A stretch of DNA of 64,000 bases. It comes from Closterium sp. NIES-65. Its lineage: Eukaryota > Streptophyta > Zygnematophyceae > Desmidiales > Closteriaceae. The translations under genes were made by a program, and so were the position numbers. The stretch covers positions 2,294,001-2,358,000 of the forward strand of contig CANXME010001453.1 of assembly GCA_948144175.1 (NCBI GenBank), in the 5' to 3' direction. Below are positions 1 through 11,700 of this stretch, in pieces (the first letter of the stretch is position 1; the number at the start of each line of letters is the position of its first letter). The notes beneath the pieces are model-generated. The model searched no databases and was not told where the DNA came from. It saw nothing but the letters and a program-made list of their open reading frames with translations.

Positions 1-359
1 GAGTACCTCCGGGACGCGCGGCAGCAGCACCCTCTACAGCCGAAGAACCTCCAGCACCAGCAGCACGCCTCCAGCGCCGAGCAAACCACTCATGCAGCTC
101 CTGTGGGGAGAGTGGCTCTCGGCGAGACGAAGCACCTCCAGGCGGAGAACCTCCAGGCGAAGAACCTCCAGGCTCAGCACCCTCAGGCAAAGCACCTCAA
201 GTCGGAGCACCCCCAGTCTCAGCACCCCCAGGCTCAGCACCCCCAGGCTTAGCACCCCCAGGCTCAGCACCCCCAGGCTCAGCACCCCCAGACTCCGCAC
301 CCCCAGGCTCAGCACCCCCAGGCTCAGCTCCCGCAGCCGCACCAGAGTCACCAGTGACC

Positions 360-1200
360 TCGACAGGCTCGACCGCGTCTACCTGGGACACACCTGAAGG
401 GGCAGGACCCTGAGGGGGGAGGGGGTCTACCGGGGGGGGACCTGGTACCAAGAAGAGCGGGGGCGGGGGAAGGGAAGGAGTGCGGTAGGGGAAGAGGCGG
501 TAGTAGGGTACCGACTCGTCGAACGTGACGTCCTGGGAGGACAGAACACGTCGAGAGGTGGGGTGGTAGAACTGCCACCCAGGGGCGTCGAGGGGGAACC
601 CCAGGAAGATGCAGGGAGCAGCGCGAGGGGACAGCTTGTCCGCGGACAAGTCGCGGACAAACGCCCGAGATCCCCAGACCCGGAACGCCGACGCATCGCC
701 AACCTTCCCCGTCCACAGCAGGGCTGTGGAGGTCTCCGGCCTGGAGACCCTGGGGTGGAGGTTGATCTGATGCACCGCGTACCTGACCGCAAACGGCCAC
801 AGAAAATGGGGGGCAGCCGCATGCATCATGGACGTACGAGCGACGTCCATGACCATGCCAATGCGGCGCTCTGCAATCCCATTTTGCTGCGGTGAGTCCG
901 GAAGCGTGAAGGTCTGGCGGATGCCTCGCGCACGACAGAAGGCACGCAGAAGGCCAGAGGAGAACTCTCCGCCTCTGTCCGAGTGCAGACGCAACACAGG
1001 AAAGTCCGAGCCAAAGCTCTGCCTGAGCTGGAGACGAGCTGCGCGGATCCAGTCAATCAGCACCTCAGTGACATCACCCTTGACACGAACAGGGGGCAGA
1101 CTCAGGACCAGACCTGGACGCTGCAGCAAACACCTGACCAGACGAAGGGACTCTACCAGACTCAGCACCGGGAGGAGAAGCAGTGGTCAGTGTGTACAGG
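360..1200 (-). pseudogene. integrase part of copia A (fossil)
   Basis: A DDE-type integrase core is visible on the minus strand: HSDRGGEFSS, then DSPQQNGIAERR, then the conserved copia region with FRVWGSRAFVRD, SPRAAPCIFLGFP and WQFYHPTSRRVLSSQDVTFDESVPYY. The linker with PGGAE-type pentapeptide repeats follows at its left. This is a fossil part of copia A. Confidence 0.8.
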
Positions 1201-1449
1201 CTCGACCCTGGCTGACGTCTAAACGTAGCCAGGTGGCGACCTGTGCTAGCCTCTGTGCAGTGTGTCACCCGCTGATGAGCAGGAGTGAACTGGTGGACCC
1301 CCAGATCCTGTAGGTCAGCACCACTCACCAGGTTCGTAGAGAACGAGGTAAGGTAAAGACCAGTCAGGGTGCCAGAGGGAGCCGCCAGACACGGGAGGAC
1401 TGTGGAGAAACGAGACAGGACAGGACCCCTAGAGGGGTCAGCCAGGGAC

Positions 1450-3071
1450 ACCGCAACCGGCCGACTAAGCGGCGTGAGAGTGGTGTGGTCCCGAAAGAAG
1501 GAGCGAGACGCCCTAGAGTCAAGGGTGAAGGTGTGGGAGGCAGAAGGCGTCACAGTACCTGAAAGGGCAGACTCACTAGCACCTGAGAGCACAGACGCAC
1601 TGGCACCTAGAGCAGTAGCCTCACTGGCACCTGACCCAGTAGTACCAATGCCCGGGTCGGGCGGAAAGCACCGGTAACAGTCACCATCATCACTAACAGT
1701 TACAACATACATGGCAGCAAGGATAGCATCAAAGTCAAGATCAAACACAGCTACACCAGCCCTAGTCAGCTCTCTCCAGCGGGGGATCTTAGAGGCCTCC
1801 GGAAACTGCTGGCGCCAAGCGTCGGTCAGGCGGGCAAAGCAGCGGCGAGCGGTGTGGGTGCCCCCACAGTGCTCACCCGCGCGGTCGCCGGTGTGAAGGA
1901 CGTAGGTGCAGGGACCGAACGCCCCACCACGCTGACGCTGCGAGTACCACTCACGGAGCTGCTGAGGGGCGGGGACGTCGCGAGAGCGCTGCTGCTGCTG
2001 CTGCTGCTGCTGGCGCTGACCACCCCAAGTGCCGCTCCTCTGGGGCGAGCCACTCCGACCACCTCCACCACCGCCACCCCCGCCTCCGCCGCCACCGCCG
2101 CCACCGCCACCCTCGCCCCCGCCGCTCCCACTGCCTCCTCCGCCACCACCTCCGCCGCCACCTCCGCCTCCACCGCCGCCACCAGTACCTCCACCCCCGC
2201 CTCCACCCCCACCGCCACCCCCACTCCCCCCGTCGCCCCCACCTCCTCCGCCACTGCCCCCGCTAGCTCCACCCGCTCCCTTGCCCCCCTTGCTCCTGCC
2301 AGAGCGGCGCCTACCGTAGGGGGCAGACGCTGCACCGACCGACTCTAAACCAACGAGGTCGGCCGCAGCAGCGGAGGCGACAGAGGGTAGCAGGGGGGAA
2401 GGAGAACACCCCTCAAAGATGGGGGTGCGCGGGTCACCACGAGAGGCCCCTACAGCGACTATGCTCTTCTCGGCCGCTAGTAGGGTATTCTCAAGGAGGT
2501 CGACAGTGAGGGTGGTGGGACAGACAGAGAGAAACTGGTCCCTAACAGCACGAAGGGACTCAGGGAGACGGGTGACTAGAAAGTAGAGGGTGATGTACAT
2601 GGGAGGGGGGTTTTCGGCGAGGAAGGCAGCACGAAGCGCAGCTCGGTAGCGAGTGTCACTAGCGCGAAGGTGGGTAAAGAGGTCAGTGACTGTGGGAAAG
2701 GCAGCAAGGTCAGGGAAGAGGTACGGTAGCATGAGGCGGCTCAGCGTAGCAGTGGAAGGGGAGGAGTAGCGCGCAACTACAGCGTCGTACAAGGCCTGAG
2801 CGGTCTTGCACTGACTAAAGTGTGCACGCTCGGAGGAAAGGAGGTGGCGACGCACAGCAAGACGTGCAGCAGCATCGCGTGTGGCCCACTTGGAGCGAAC
2901 AGTGGGGTCAGCATCAGCAGGAGGGGCAGGGACAACGCCAGAGACAAAGTCAAAGAGAGAAACCTCATCGATCGCATCGCACAGTAAGTACAGCTGCAGG
3001 TCCTCAATCCAGACTGCAAAGTCAATGGCGCGACCCTCAGCGTCAAAAGTCAGGACACTGGGGGTGGCCAT
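1450..3071 (-). pseudogene. gag and protease part of copia A (fossil)
   Basis: The gag starts MATPSVLTFDAEGRA, as in copia F. Recognisable pieces are the capsid-like helical region, the repeated phrase SIVAVGASRGDPRTP, a poly-Gly tract, the LREWY module (QQLREWYSQRQ), a C-X13-C-X3-H-X4-C zinc-knuckle-like segment and the aspartic protease. Retroelement Gag packages the RNA and the protease processes the polyprotein. This is a fossil copy. Confidence 0.8.
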
Positions 3072-3920
3072 TGTGGCAGCTGACAGTCTCACTGGGCAGG
3101 AAGAGTCGGGTAGCACAGCGACACAGCAACACGGCAGCACAGCAGCTGCGCCGGCCCAGGAGCAGTAGGAGCCCCACAGGAGCAGAAGGTCGGCTCCTCG
3201 GGCGGCTCGGGCGGCACGGGCGGCTCGGGCGGCTCGGGCGGCTCGGGCGACTCGGGCGGCGCGGGCGTCTCGCGGGCGGCTCGGGCGGCGCAGGCGTCTC
3301 GCGGGCGGCTCGGACGGCCGCACGGGCGGCTGGGAGGGCTCGCGGGCGGCTGCACGGGCGGTTGGGGCGGCTCACGGGCGATGCACGGGCGGCTGCACGG
3401 GCGGCTGGGGCGGCTCGTAGGCTGCGCACGGGCGGCTGCCCTGGCGGCCGCACGGGTAGGTGCACGGGCGGGTGCACGGGCAGGTGCACGGGCGATGCGG
3501 CGGCGAGGCCGCGTAGCAGAGGGCGGCGGGGCCGCGTGAGCAAGGCGGCAGGGCCGCTTAGCAGAGGGCGGCGGGGCCGCTTAGCAGAGGGCGGCGGGGC
3601 CGCTATCGAAGGGCGGCGGGGCCGCTTAGCAGAGGGCGGCGGGGCCGCGATCGAAGGGCGGCGGGGCCGCTTAGCAGAGGGCGGCGAGGCCGCGATCGAA
3701 GGGCGGCGGGGCCGCTTAGCAGAGGGCGGCGGGGCCGCGAAGGAAGGGCGGCGGAGCCGCGATCGAAGGGCGGCTGGGCCGCGATCGAAGGGCGGCGGGG
3801 CCGCTAAGGGAAGGGCGGCGCGACGGACCGCTGGGGGCGACACAACGGGTCGCTAAAAAAAAGGAAAACGCGCCTCGGGGCGCGCTTAGGTGGGCCCTAG
3901 AAGCAGTCCCTAGGAGGGAA
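3072..3920 (-). repeat. GC-rich tandem leader of copia A
   Basis: Between primer site and gag lies roughly 0.8 kb of low-complexity GC repeats. The clearest part (about 3520-3810) is a short array of units built on GGCGGGGCCGC spaced by GATCGAA or TTAGCAGA. In the sense (minus) strand it is rich in C. It stays open in several frames, but this reflects the repeat and not a gene. Confidence 0.75.
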
Positions 3921-3935
3921 CCTGCTCTGATTCCA

Positions 3936-4067
3936 TGTTAAAGAAAGAACGAGAATGAAATGACTATGAACGAAGTGACGACAAATAGGAAACCCTAATT
4001 GGGTTGTACCCCCTATGGGATACCCCACTATAGCCTACACAAATAAGTAAGCTATAATGTTCTGACA
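3936..4067 (-). repeat. 5' LTR of copia A
   Basis: 132-bp LTR with TG...CA ends, lying next to the primer site at 3924-3935. On the minus strand it carries the group's common core (TGTGTAGGCTATAGTGGGG, then a GGGGTACAA block and TAGGGTTT). Confidence 0.85.
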
Positions 4068-4805
4068 AAGTGAAGCGCGTCAAGAGTCGCCCAATGAAGA
4101 AGATGACACTGCCAGCCATGGAGCAAGTGGAGCCGTGACAAGCACGAGGCAACAACGAGAGCGAACCGCCGGCAGCGTCTGCGACTGCAACACTTACAGT
4201 TATTACAATGAAGTTCAAGCCCACGAGCGCGCCCCCATTCAATCCTAGTGACAAGACGACTACACTGAAGGGGTGGTTATTCGGCGTGGAAGTCTTCTTT
4301 AATGCAGCGCGCGTTGACGATGACGCTACGCGTATTAATTACGCGGTATTTTTTCTCTGAGAAGCGGCTCTGGAGTGGTGGCGACGTACCTTAGATACAG
4401 GGACCCGACAAGTGTGACGCATGCGGTAGACGTGACTTCAACGTCGGTTTATTAAGTGGCAGCACCGATATTCAGCGTGACCAAGATACACACGTGGAAG
4501 TAGTGGGGCGCAGCCTTACGAGATCGCTTTGAGCACATATCCTGCTCTGAGCAAGCTCGCATGAAGCTGCGTACCTGGTTGCAGTTGGCATCTGTCCAAG
4601 ACTACACAGCAACCTTCATGGCCCTCGCTGACCAAGTGGGAAGAGTCAGTAACAGACTGACCCCTTACTGACTGTGCTCTGTCGCCCGAACACCACCATC
4701 CCCACTTACTTGTGGTTCCGATTCATGCAATCGATCGCACTTGGCCGGGGATAACCATGTGGATCACCCTGTGCTGGTCGCTGGCAAAGTGTTAAATTTT
4801 TTTTT

Positions 4806-5080
4806 TTGAAAATGTTCGTCGACGGAGGGGCCAGCCATAGCCTCTTCAACTTGGGGATAGCAAAAAAATGCAAGCTGCAACTTGACAGGTGTCTGCCCAA
4901 AGTTGACACTCGCCTCGTGGATGGGACGCCTCTGGCAATCTTGGAAGAAACATGGGCGGTGCGGATCGAATGCGGCGATGATTTTGGCTTCATCATGAAG
5001 TTTCTCGCGAAGACGTTGGACGGATGCGACATGCTGCATGGACGCGATTGGCTGCGACGGCACAACCCCGTCATCGACTA
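4806..5080 (+). pseudogene. gypsy protease part (fossil)
   Basis: A retropepsin-like domain of roughly 90 residues. It starts near VDGGASHSLFNL, holds a DG(T/S)PLAI-type strand, and ends with LHGRDWLRRHNPVID, the usual hand-over to the RT-connecting region in gypsy elements. Confidence 0.75.
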
Positions 5081-5399
5081 GACAACGGGATCGTGCACCA
5101 TCAGCAAGCAAGAAGGGCTAATTAGGTTTCCTGCATGGATACCTGACTGCATCCAAGCCCCGTGCGTCAGAAAATCACTATAGCTCGCCACTTCAACCGA
5201 GTTATGTAGCTGTTCACCGTTTGCTTGCGCGAGTTGGCAACCAACACCGACGGAAAGGACATTAAAAAGCTGTGCGCAGCTGTACCACCTAATTTAGCGG
5301 AGCTGATTTGAGAGTACCAGGACATCTTCCCCGACAATCTGCCACCTGGACTGCCACCCGAACACCCCGAGGACCACAAGATCCAGCTGGAGCCCAGCG

Positions 5400-6013
5400 C
5401 GCAGCCGACTGTTCATAAACAATGGCGGTTCACTCAGCTAGAACCCGAGGAGCTGCGGCGACAAATTGATGTCCTGTTGTAGAAGGGATTTATATAACCC
5501 AGTATATCTCCCTTCGCGGCTCCGATACTATTCACGCCGAAGAAAGATGGCAGGCTTCGCATGTGCATTGATTGCTGCATGCTCAACCGGGTGACAATCA
5601 AGTCTCGCTGGCCAATCCCACGCACCGACGACCTTCTCGACCAGCTTCGCGGCGCTCGCTACTTTTCGAAAATCGACTTGCGTAGCGGTTTGCACCAGAT
5701 TCGGGTCTTCGGCGACGACTGTCATAAGACTGCGTTTCGAACCCGCTACGGAAGCTACGAGTACACAGTGATGCCGTTCGGCCTCACAAATGCGCCTTCA
5801 ACATTTCAACTGACCATGAACATGATCTTCCAAGAATTTTTCGAAAGAGCGTTATCGTCTACTTGGAAAATATTTTGATTCTTAGCAGGACGGGGGAACA
5901 ACACCTCCGTGACCTCGACGCAGTGTTTAAGTGGTTGCAAGAGAACTGCATCATCACCAAGGCCTCTAGGTGCGAGTTTTTTAAGCAGGAGTTGGAGTTT
6001 TTAGGGCACTTCA
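5400..6013 (+). pseudogene. gypsy reverse transcriptase part (fossil)
   Basis: The palm and fingers of a Ty3/gypsy reverse transcriptase are recognisable: [58 protein letters not shown], and the region of the catalytic YxDD box. It is followed by the insertion of TRIM-1, beyond which RT sequence resumes. Fossil part. Confidence 0.8.
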
Positions 6014-6266
6014 TGTCAGAATTATATTTATTATAACTGCATGTAGTTCTAGCTGTAGTGTAGTTATTAAGTTTGTAGGTGGTGCACCTCTTCTTTTGTT
6101 TCCTATGCTATATGTTCCTTGAACCTATAGTGAACCTCATTCTCCTCCCAACTTTTCTCTCGACTCTCTCCTCCCTAAGAAACCTGCTCGACATCCTACT
6201 TGGGCCTAGGCTACTAAGCCTAGGCCCCACGTTTATCTACTCATTACCCTGTCTTTAATCTCGATA
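6014..6266 (+). repeat. 5' LTR of TRIM-1
   Basis: 253 bp, beginning TGTCAGAATT and ending CTCGATA. Same length as, and read as identical to, the copy at 7262-7514. Confidence 0.93.
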
Positions 6267-6383
6267 TGGTAGCAGAGCGAGTTTCGACCTGGCCTGTGGG
6301 CCCGCCCAATGCTTCCGCTGCTGTATTTCTGGTCACGCGCCTCGGGCGCGTGACGTTTTTCTTTCCTACCCGTCGCGGACCCG

Positions 6384-6790
6384 CCCCCTTTGGCGCCCGC
6401 GGCGGTGCACTTGGCGCCCGCGGACCCGCCTCTGGCGCCCGTGGCGGTGCCCTTTGCCGTCGCGGACCCGCCTTTGGCGCCCGCGGCGGTGCTCTTGGCG
6501 CCCGCGGACCCGCCTCTGGCGCCCGCGGCGGTGCCCTTTGCCGTCGCGGAACCGCCTTTGGCGCCCGCGGCGGTGCTCTTGGCGCCCGCGGACCCGCCTC
6601 TGGCGCCCGCGGCGGTGCCCTGTGCCGTCGCGGACCCGCCTTTGGCGCCCGCGGCGGTGCCCTTGGCGCCCGCGGACCCGCCTCTGGCGCCCGCGGCGGT
6701 GCCCTGCGCCATCGCGGACCCGCCCCTGGCGCCCGCGGCGGTGCCCTTGAGCCGCCGCGGACCAGCCCCTGGCGCCTGCGACGGTGCTCT
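6384..6790 (+). repeat. 42-bp tandem array inside TRIM-1
   Basis: About ten imperfect units of roughly 42 bp built on GGCGCCCGCGG and CGCGGACCCGCC. Because 42 is a multiple of three and stop codons are rare in the unit, long open frames appear on both strands. I do not read them as genes. A related array is inside element H at the right edge of the window. Confidence 0.85.
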
Positions 6791-7261
6791 CCGCACCTGC
6801 ATTCCCTGCAGCCGTCCCTGACCTACCTGCCCCAGCTTTCTTCCCGCCCACCCCCTCCTCCTTCGTCTCCCTGCAGCCGTGGGGGGGAGGGTATGGGGGT
6901 GGCGGGTGTTAGAGTGCTGGGCCGTATCCTTCCCTTCCCCTCCTCCTCCTTTTGTTCCCACTGCTGCAGCTGCCGCTGGGGGGGAGGGTGTGAGGGTGTG
7001 GGGGAGCAGGGGGAGTGGCATCGCGGTGGCGGGTGTGAGGCAACCAGCAGCCTTCCCTCCACCTCTCCTCTCTTCCCCCCCTCTCTGCTGCTCCAGCAGC
7101 AATGTGGGGGAGGGGAAGGAGGAGGGTGAGAAGATGGAGGGGGTGACCAGCTTGTGTCAGCCCGCCTGCAGTACCTGCTGTTGCTTGATTTATTGTTCGT
7201 TGGTGTACCTCTGCAGGTTGTGCTCTGCACTTAGCTAATCCTGCATGCAGTTACGGGGGGA

Positions 7262-7514
7262 TGTCAGAATTATATTTATTATAACTGCATGTAGTTCTAG
7301 CTGTAGTGTAGTTATTAAGTTTGTAGGTGGTGCACCTCTTCTTTTGTTTCCTATGCTATATGTTCCTTGAACCTATAGTGAACCTCATTCTCCTCCCAAC
7401 TTTTCTCTCGACTCTCTCCTCCCTAAGAAACCTGCTCGACATCCTACTTGGGCCTAGGCTACTAAGCCTAGGCCCCACGTTTATCTACTCATTACCCTGT
7501 CTTTAATCTCGATA
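7262..7514 (+). repeat. 3' LTR of TRIM-1
   Basis: 253 bp, preceded by a polypurine tract and followed by target duplication CTTCA at 7515-7519. Confidence 0.93.
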
Positions 7515-7680
7515 CTTCATTGCACGCGACGGCATTGAAACCGACCCGGCAAAAATCAAGACCATTCAGTAGTGAAAGTCTCCGACTAATATCACGGAGG
7601 TGCAAAGTTTTATGGGGTTCATAAATTACGTCCTGTGGTTTATCCCGAATATGGCGGGGATGACCGGCCCTCTAACCGAC

Positions 7681-8120
7681 CTACGCTGCTGCAGCTCTCG
7701 AGCAAGGAAGTAACGCACAGCGATGTGCTGCATCCTGTGCTCCAGTCTGTGCTCCTCGGATTCGAGCATTCGAGTGCCCAGTGAGGACAACGTCGCTCCG
7801 TCCTCCAAGCACGAGCCCCATCCCCGATGAACTGCACAAGTAGCGTAGTACCCTCTTAGCTGCATCCGTGTGCACCTCTCAGTGCCGACCACGAGCCATG
7901 TAGCAAGCCAGGAGGCCAAGAGGGTACGCAAGGTCAGAACGAGTGCAGGTCATCAGGTACATGAGGCAGCCCACTAGCTCTGGGTAAGGACCACTCGGCT
8001 CTACGGACTCGTCCGAAGGTGGAGCTGAGAGCAAGTGACCTGTCGCCAGAGGAGTGGCCTGTGCCGAGGACCAGGTGAAGTTGAAGCGCTGAGACGACGG
8101 AGACGGTGGAGCAAAGAATA
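7681..8120 (-). pseudogene. late RT and RNase H scrap of copia D (fossil)
   Basis: On the minus strand there is FTWSSAQATPLATGH, then ELVGCLMYLMTCTRSDLAYPLGLLA, then degenerate RNase H. This is the 3' coding end of copia D. It abuts the gypsy RT tail directly, with no LTR between them. Confidence 0.75.
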
Positions 8121-8363
8121 GGCGGGGCTGTGCAATGCCACTAGCACCTGCAGCTCCAGCACCCCTAGCAGCTCTTGCAGCTCCAGAACCCTCAGCGCCA
8201 GCTCCTCCAGGACCAGCTCCACCAGCAGCAGCACCCCTAGAACCGGCACCTCCAGTCCTAGGGTGTCCAGTCTCAGTGTCTCCAACAGCAGCACCCCCAG
8301 ACCCAGGGTCTCCAGCAGTAGCACCCTCAAGCTCAGCACCTCTAGCCCCAGCAGCTCCAGTAC

Positions 8364-8494
8364 TGTCAAAATCAGCGAACAGGAATGATGAACTAGCAGT
8401 GAAATGAGTACAAGTAGGAAACCCTAGAATTGTGTACCCCCTATAGGCTAACCCACTGTAGCCTACACAAGCATAACATATATAATGTTTGACA
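8364..8494 (-). repeat. 3' LTR of copia B
   Basis: 131 bp, identical by eye to 15099-15229, with flanking AGTAC on its left. Confidence 0.93.
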
Positions 8495-8700
8495 CACCCC
8501 CATAGGCAAAGTGGGGGAGAACAAGGGGTCACAAGACCAGTCAAGCAAAGCAAAGCAAGCTCAGGGTGGATCACAAAGTCACCACACAGTCCGAGCACAA
8601 GAGCAGGGCCAGAGGCCAGTTCACATGCAGGAGTACAGACATATATATAAAACTAGACAAGCAAGAGCAGGTATATATATGTGTCACAGTACAAGTGAAG

Positions 8701-11700
8701 TCAAGAGGAGAGCAAGTGAGGCAAGACAGGCACAAGACCCAGCTGGGTGCAAAAGCGCTGATGGTCACAAGGCGCGAGTGCCTTGGTGAACACATCAGCA
8801 GTGTTGGCCTCAGAGGCCACGTACGCAAGTCGCAACTGACCACGCTGCTGCAGCTCACGAGCAAGGAAGTAGCGGAGAGCAATGTGCTTCGTTCTGTGCT
8901 CCAAGCGCTGCTCTCGACACAAGGCCAGCATGGCCTTGTTGTCTACGTACAGCACTGGAGGAGAACGAGGCGGCTCTCCAAGGTCAGTCAGCAGGTAGGT
9001 GAGCCAGCGAAGCTCCTGTGCAGCCATGGCCCCGGCGTAGATCTCAGCCTCACAACTGGAGCCGAGAACCGAAGACGAGCGAGTAGACCGCCACGAGACA
9101 GAGCCGGAACCAAGGCTGAAGGTGTAACCCTGTGACGACCGCTGCGTAGCCTGGTCGTCAGCCCAAGAAGCGTCCGCGTGGCCGGTAAGGACCACTGGAC
9201 TCCGCCCTCCAAGCACAAGCCCCATGCCCGACGTACTGCACAGGTAGCGCAATACCCTCTTCGCTGCAGCCATGTGCTCTGGTCTGTGTCTCCCAGGAGC
9301 AACATAGCGTGCAAGAATGCTCAGAGGATATGCAAGGTCAGGTCGTGTGCAGGTCATCAGGTACATGAGGCAGCCAACAAGCTCTGCATACGGACCACTC
9401 GACTCTACGGACTCATCCGAAGGCAGAGCTGAGAGTGAGTGGCGAGTAGGCAGAGGAGTGGCCTGAGGCGAGGAGTACGTGAAGCCGAAGCGCTGAAGGA
9501 CCTGCTGCACCATGTGTGACTGAGTCAAGGTAATGGTGCGGCGTGCTCTGTCCCGAGTGATCTGCAAGCCAAGGTAGCTGCGCAGTTCACCCAGGTCTGT
9601 GCACGTGTGTCTCTTCAGCAGTTCGGACTTCACGTAGGCGAGTCCAGCAGTGTCCGCTGTGGCAAAGACCAAGTCGTCGACGTACACGAGGATGTAGAAC
9701 GGCGGCAGTGAAGTGTCGTTGCGCAGAAACAGCGACGGGTCATCAGTAGAAGGAGCAAACCCAAGAGCCGCAAGCGTAGTCCTCAGTGTGTCGTGCCACT
9801 CACGCGGTGCCTGGCGGAGACCGTAGACTGGCCGTCGGAGGCTCCACTGGGTGCCAGGAGGGAAAGTCCCAGTGAAGCCAGGTGGACGGCGCAGCCAGAT
9901 CTCCTCGTGCAGGCTACCCTGCAGGAACGCAGTGCTGAAGTCGAGAGAGTGAAGCTCGTAGTCGCGCTGAGCGGCTATGTGCAGCAGCACCCGAAGAGTG
10001 GTCATCTTCGGGGTGGGAGAGAAGGTCTGAAAGTAGTCAACTCCCTGCCGCTGACTGAAGCCACGAGCAACGTACCGCGCCTTGAAGACAGGTGGAGAGC
10101 CCGGCGGCCGCTTCACCCGGAAGATCCACATGCCACTGACGATGTTCGCCCCAGGAGGGGGAACTGCGTCAACGTAGGTGCCTGTGGACTTCCAGGAAGC
10201 CATCTCTGCATCCATAGCTGCCTGCCACTGAGAGGAGTAGGGACCCTCTACGGCCTCCGCGTAAGAACGCGGAGTCGGGATGTCTAGTGCATCCGGGTCT
10301 CCCTCAGGGGCAAGCAGTACAGACGCGAGATGAGGTGAAGCAGCCGCTAGACACTGTAACTCCTCCTGTCTGTCCTCTAGGACGTCCGTGCCAAGAGCAC
10401 ACTCACCCCCGACGGACGGAGGACAGACAGACGCAGACTCAGCAACAAGACCAGCAGCGTAGTCGAGACGACAGCGAGCAGCAAAGTCAACGAGCTCAGC
10501 GACTAGAGCAGACGCAGCAGTGGACTCAAAAGAGGGGTCAGTGACTACAGTAGCAAGCAGACGCGTGACAGTAGGACTGGCAGCGCGAAGAGAGTCCGAC
10601 TCAGGGTCGGCAAGCGCAGGAAGAGAGGACTCAGGAGGAGAAGGCAAAGGGGCACGCAGAGGAGCAGTGGACGGACGCAGAGACATCCGGTGCGTGCCAG
10701 GGACAGGAGGAGGACGCTGACGCGAACCGCGACCACTAGCGCGAGCTGCACGAACAGGCGACGCGGGACGAGACGCAGGCTCACGACGCTCAGCAAGACC
10801 TCCAGTAGGACCAGTGTAAGGAGAGGGAGCAGGCAGAGGAGAGGAAGGCTCCAACAGTGACTGCGACTGGACAGGCTGTGGACACTCTACCGAAGGAGAA
10901 AGACCAAGAACCTGCTGTAGGAGCGGAACGAAGTACGGCCGAGGCCGCGCGGCAGCTCCAGACTCAGCAGGGACAGCACCGGCACCCTCAGCGACAGCAC
11001 CAGCGCCACCCACACCTCCAGCGGCAGGACCAACAGCAGTAGGCTCAGCACGAACGCCCTCAGCACCTCCAGCTCCAGGAGGACCCGCAGGTCCAGCAGC
11101 TCCGGGACCGGCAGCACCCGCACCCTCGACGGTCGAAGAAGCTCCAGCTCCAGCTCCAGCAGCACCTCCAGACTCAGCAGCACGCCTCCAGCGGCGAGCG
11201 TACCACTCGCGCAGCTCCTGTGGAGAGAGGGGCTCCCGGCGAGACGCAGCAGCAGGAGAAACCCCAGGCTCAGCAGCTCCTGACGCAGGAGGGACAGCAC
11301 CAGCACCCTCAGCTACAGCACCAGCGCCACCCACACCTCCAGCGGCAGGACCAACAGCAGTAGGCTCAGCACCAACGCCCTCAGCAGCTCCAGCTCCAGG
11401 AGGACCCGCAGGTCCAGTAGCTCCGGGACCGGCAGCACCCGCACCCTCGACGGTCGAAGAAGCTCCAGCTCCAGCTCCAGCAGCACCTCCAGACTCAGCA
11501 GCACGCCTCCAGCGGCGAGCGAACCACTCGCGCAGCTCCTGTGGAGAGAGGGGCTCCCGGCGAGACGCAGCAGCAGGAGAAACCCCAGGCTCAGCAGCTC
11601 CAGACGCAGCACCCCCAGGCTCAGCAGCTCCCGACCCAGCACCCCCAGACCCATCACCTCCAGGCACAGCACCCCCCGGCTCAGCACCCCCAGGCTCCGC

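Larger units (their letters stand above)
1..4067 (-). mobile_element. Copia A, Ty1/copia LTR retrotransposon, 5' part (3' end beyond left edge)
   Basis: Minus-strand copia element seen from its 5' LTR (3936-4067) leftward. Order from the right: 132-bp LTR (TG...CA ends), primer site reading TGGAATCAGAGC (3924-3935, initiator tRNA-Met type), GC-rich tandem leader (about 3072-3920), gag from an ATG at 3069-3071, a Gly-rich tract (about 2030-2310), a zinc-knuckle-like segment (about 1850-1920), protease (FTLDS motif near 1500-1540), integrase core with HSDRGGEF (about 958-985) and QQNGIAERR, then the start of the Gly/Pro/Glu-rich linker at about 190-360. Integrase upstream of the linker fits copia order. 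It is broken, with at least one or two breaks in view. The second LTR is outside the window, so age cannot be judged. Confidence 0.9.
6014..7514 (+). mobile_element. TRIM-1, small non-autonomous LTR element
   Basis: Two 253-bp LTRs (6014-6266 and 7262-7514), identical by eye, flank about 1 kb of non-coding DNA. The target duplication CTTCA is exact (6009-6013 and 7515-7519) and lies inside the gypsy RT. The primer site at 6267 reads TGGTAGCAGAGC (initiator tRNA-Met type) and the polypurine tract before the second LTR is TACGGGGGGA. There is no gag or pol, so it must have been moved by enzymes of another element. Ends are TG...TA and not TG...CA. It looks structurally whole and very young. Confidence 0.93.
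4068..7680 (+). mobile_element. Ty3/gypsy element C, remnant (split by TRIM-1)
   Basis: Plus-strand gypsy remnant. In order: gag-like sequence (about 4218-4660), a retropepsin-like protease (about 4806-5080, motif VDGGASHSLF), and reverse transcriptase (about 5400-6013, with [14 protein letters not shown] and [13 protein letters not shown]). The RT tail resumes after TRIM-1 (7515-7680, VQSFMGFINY). RT follows protease directly with no integrase between, which is gypsy and not copia order. No LTR is visible at either end: the left side abuts the LTR of copia A and the right side ends abruptly against copia D sequence. It is old and heavily broken, with several breaks. Confidence 0.85.

Noticed and set aside
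6233-7129. Overlapping long open frames on both strands inside TRIM-1
   Set aside because: Product of the 42-bp GC-rich array, whose length is a multiple of three. No recognisable domain, and both strands are equally open.
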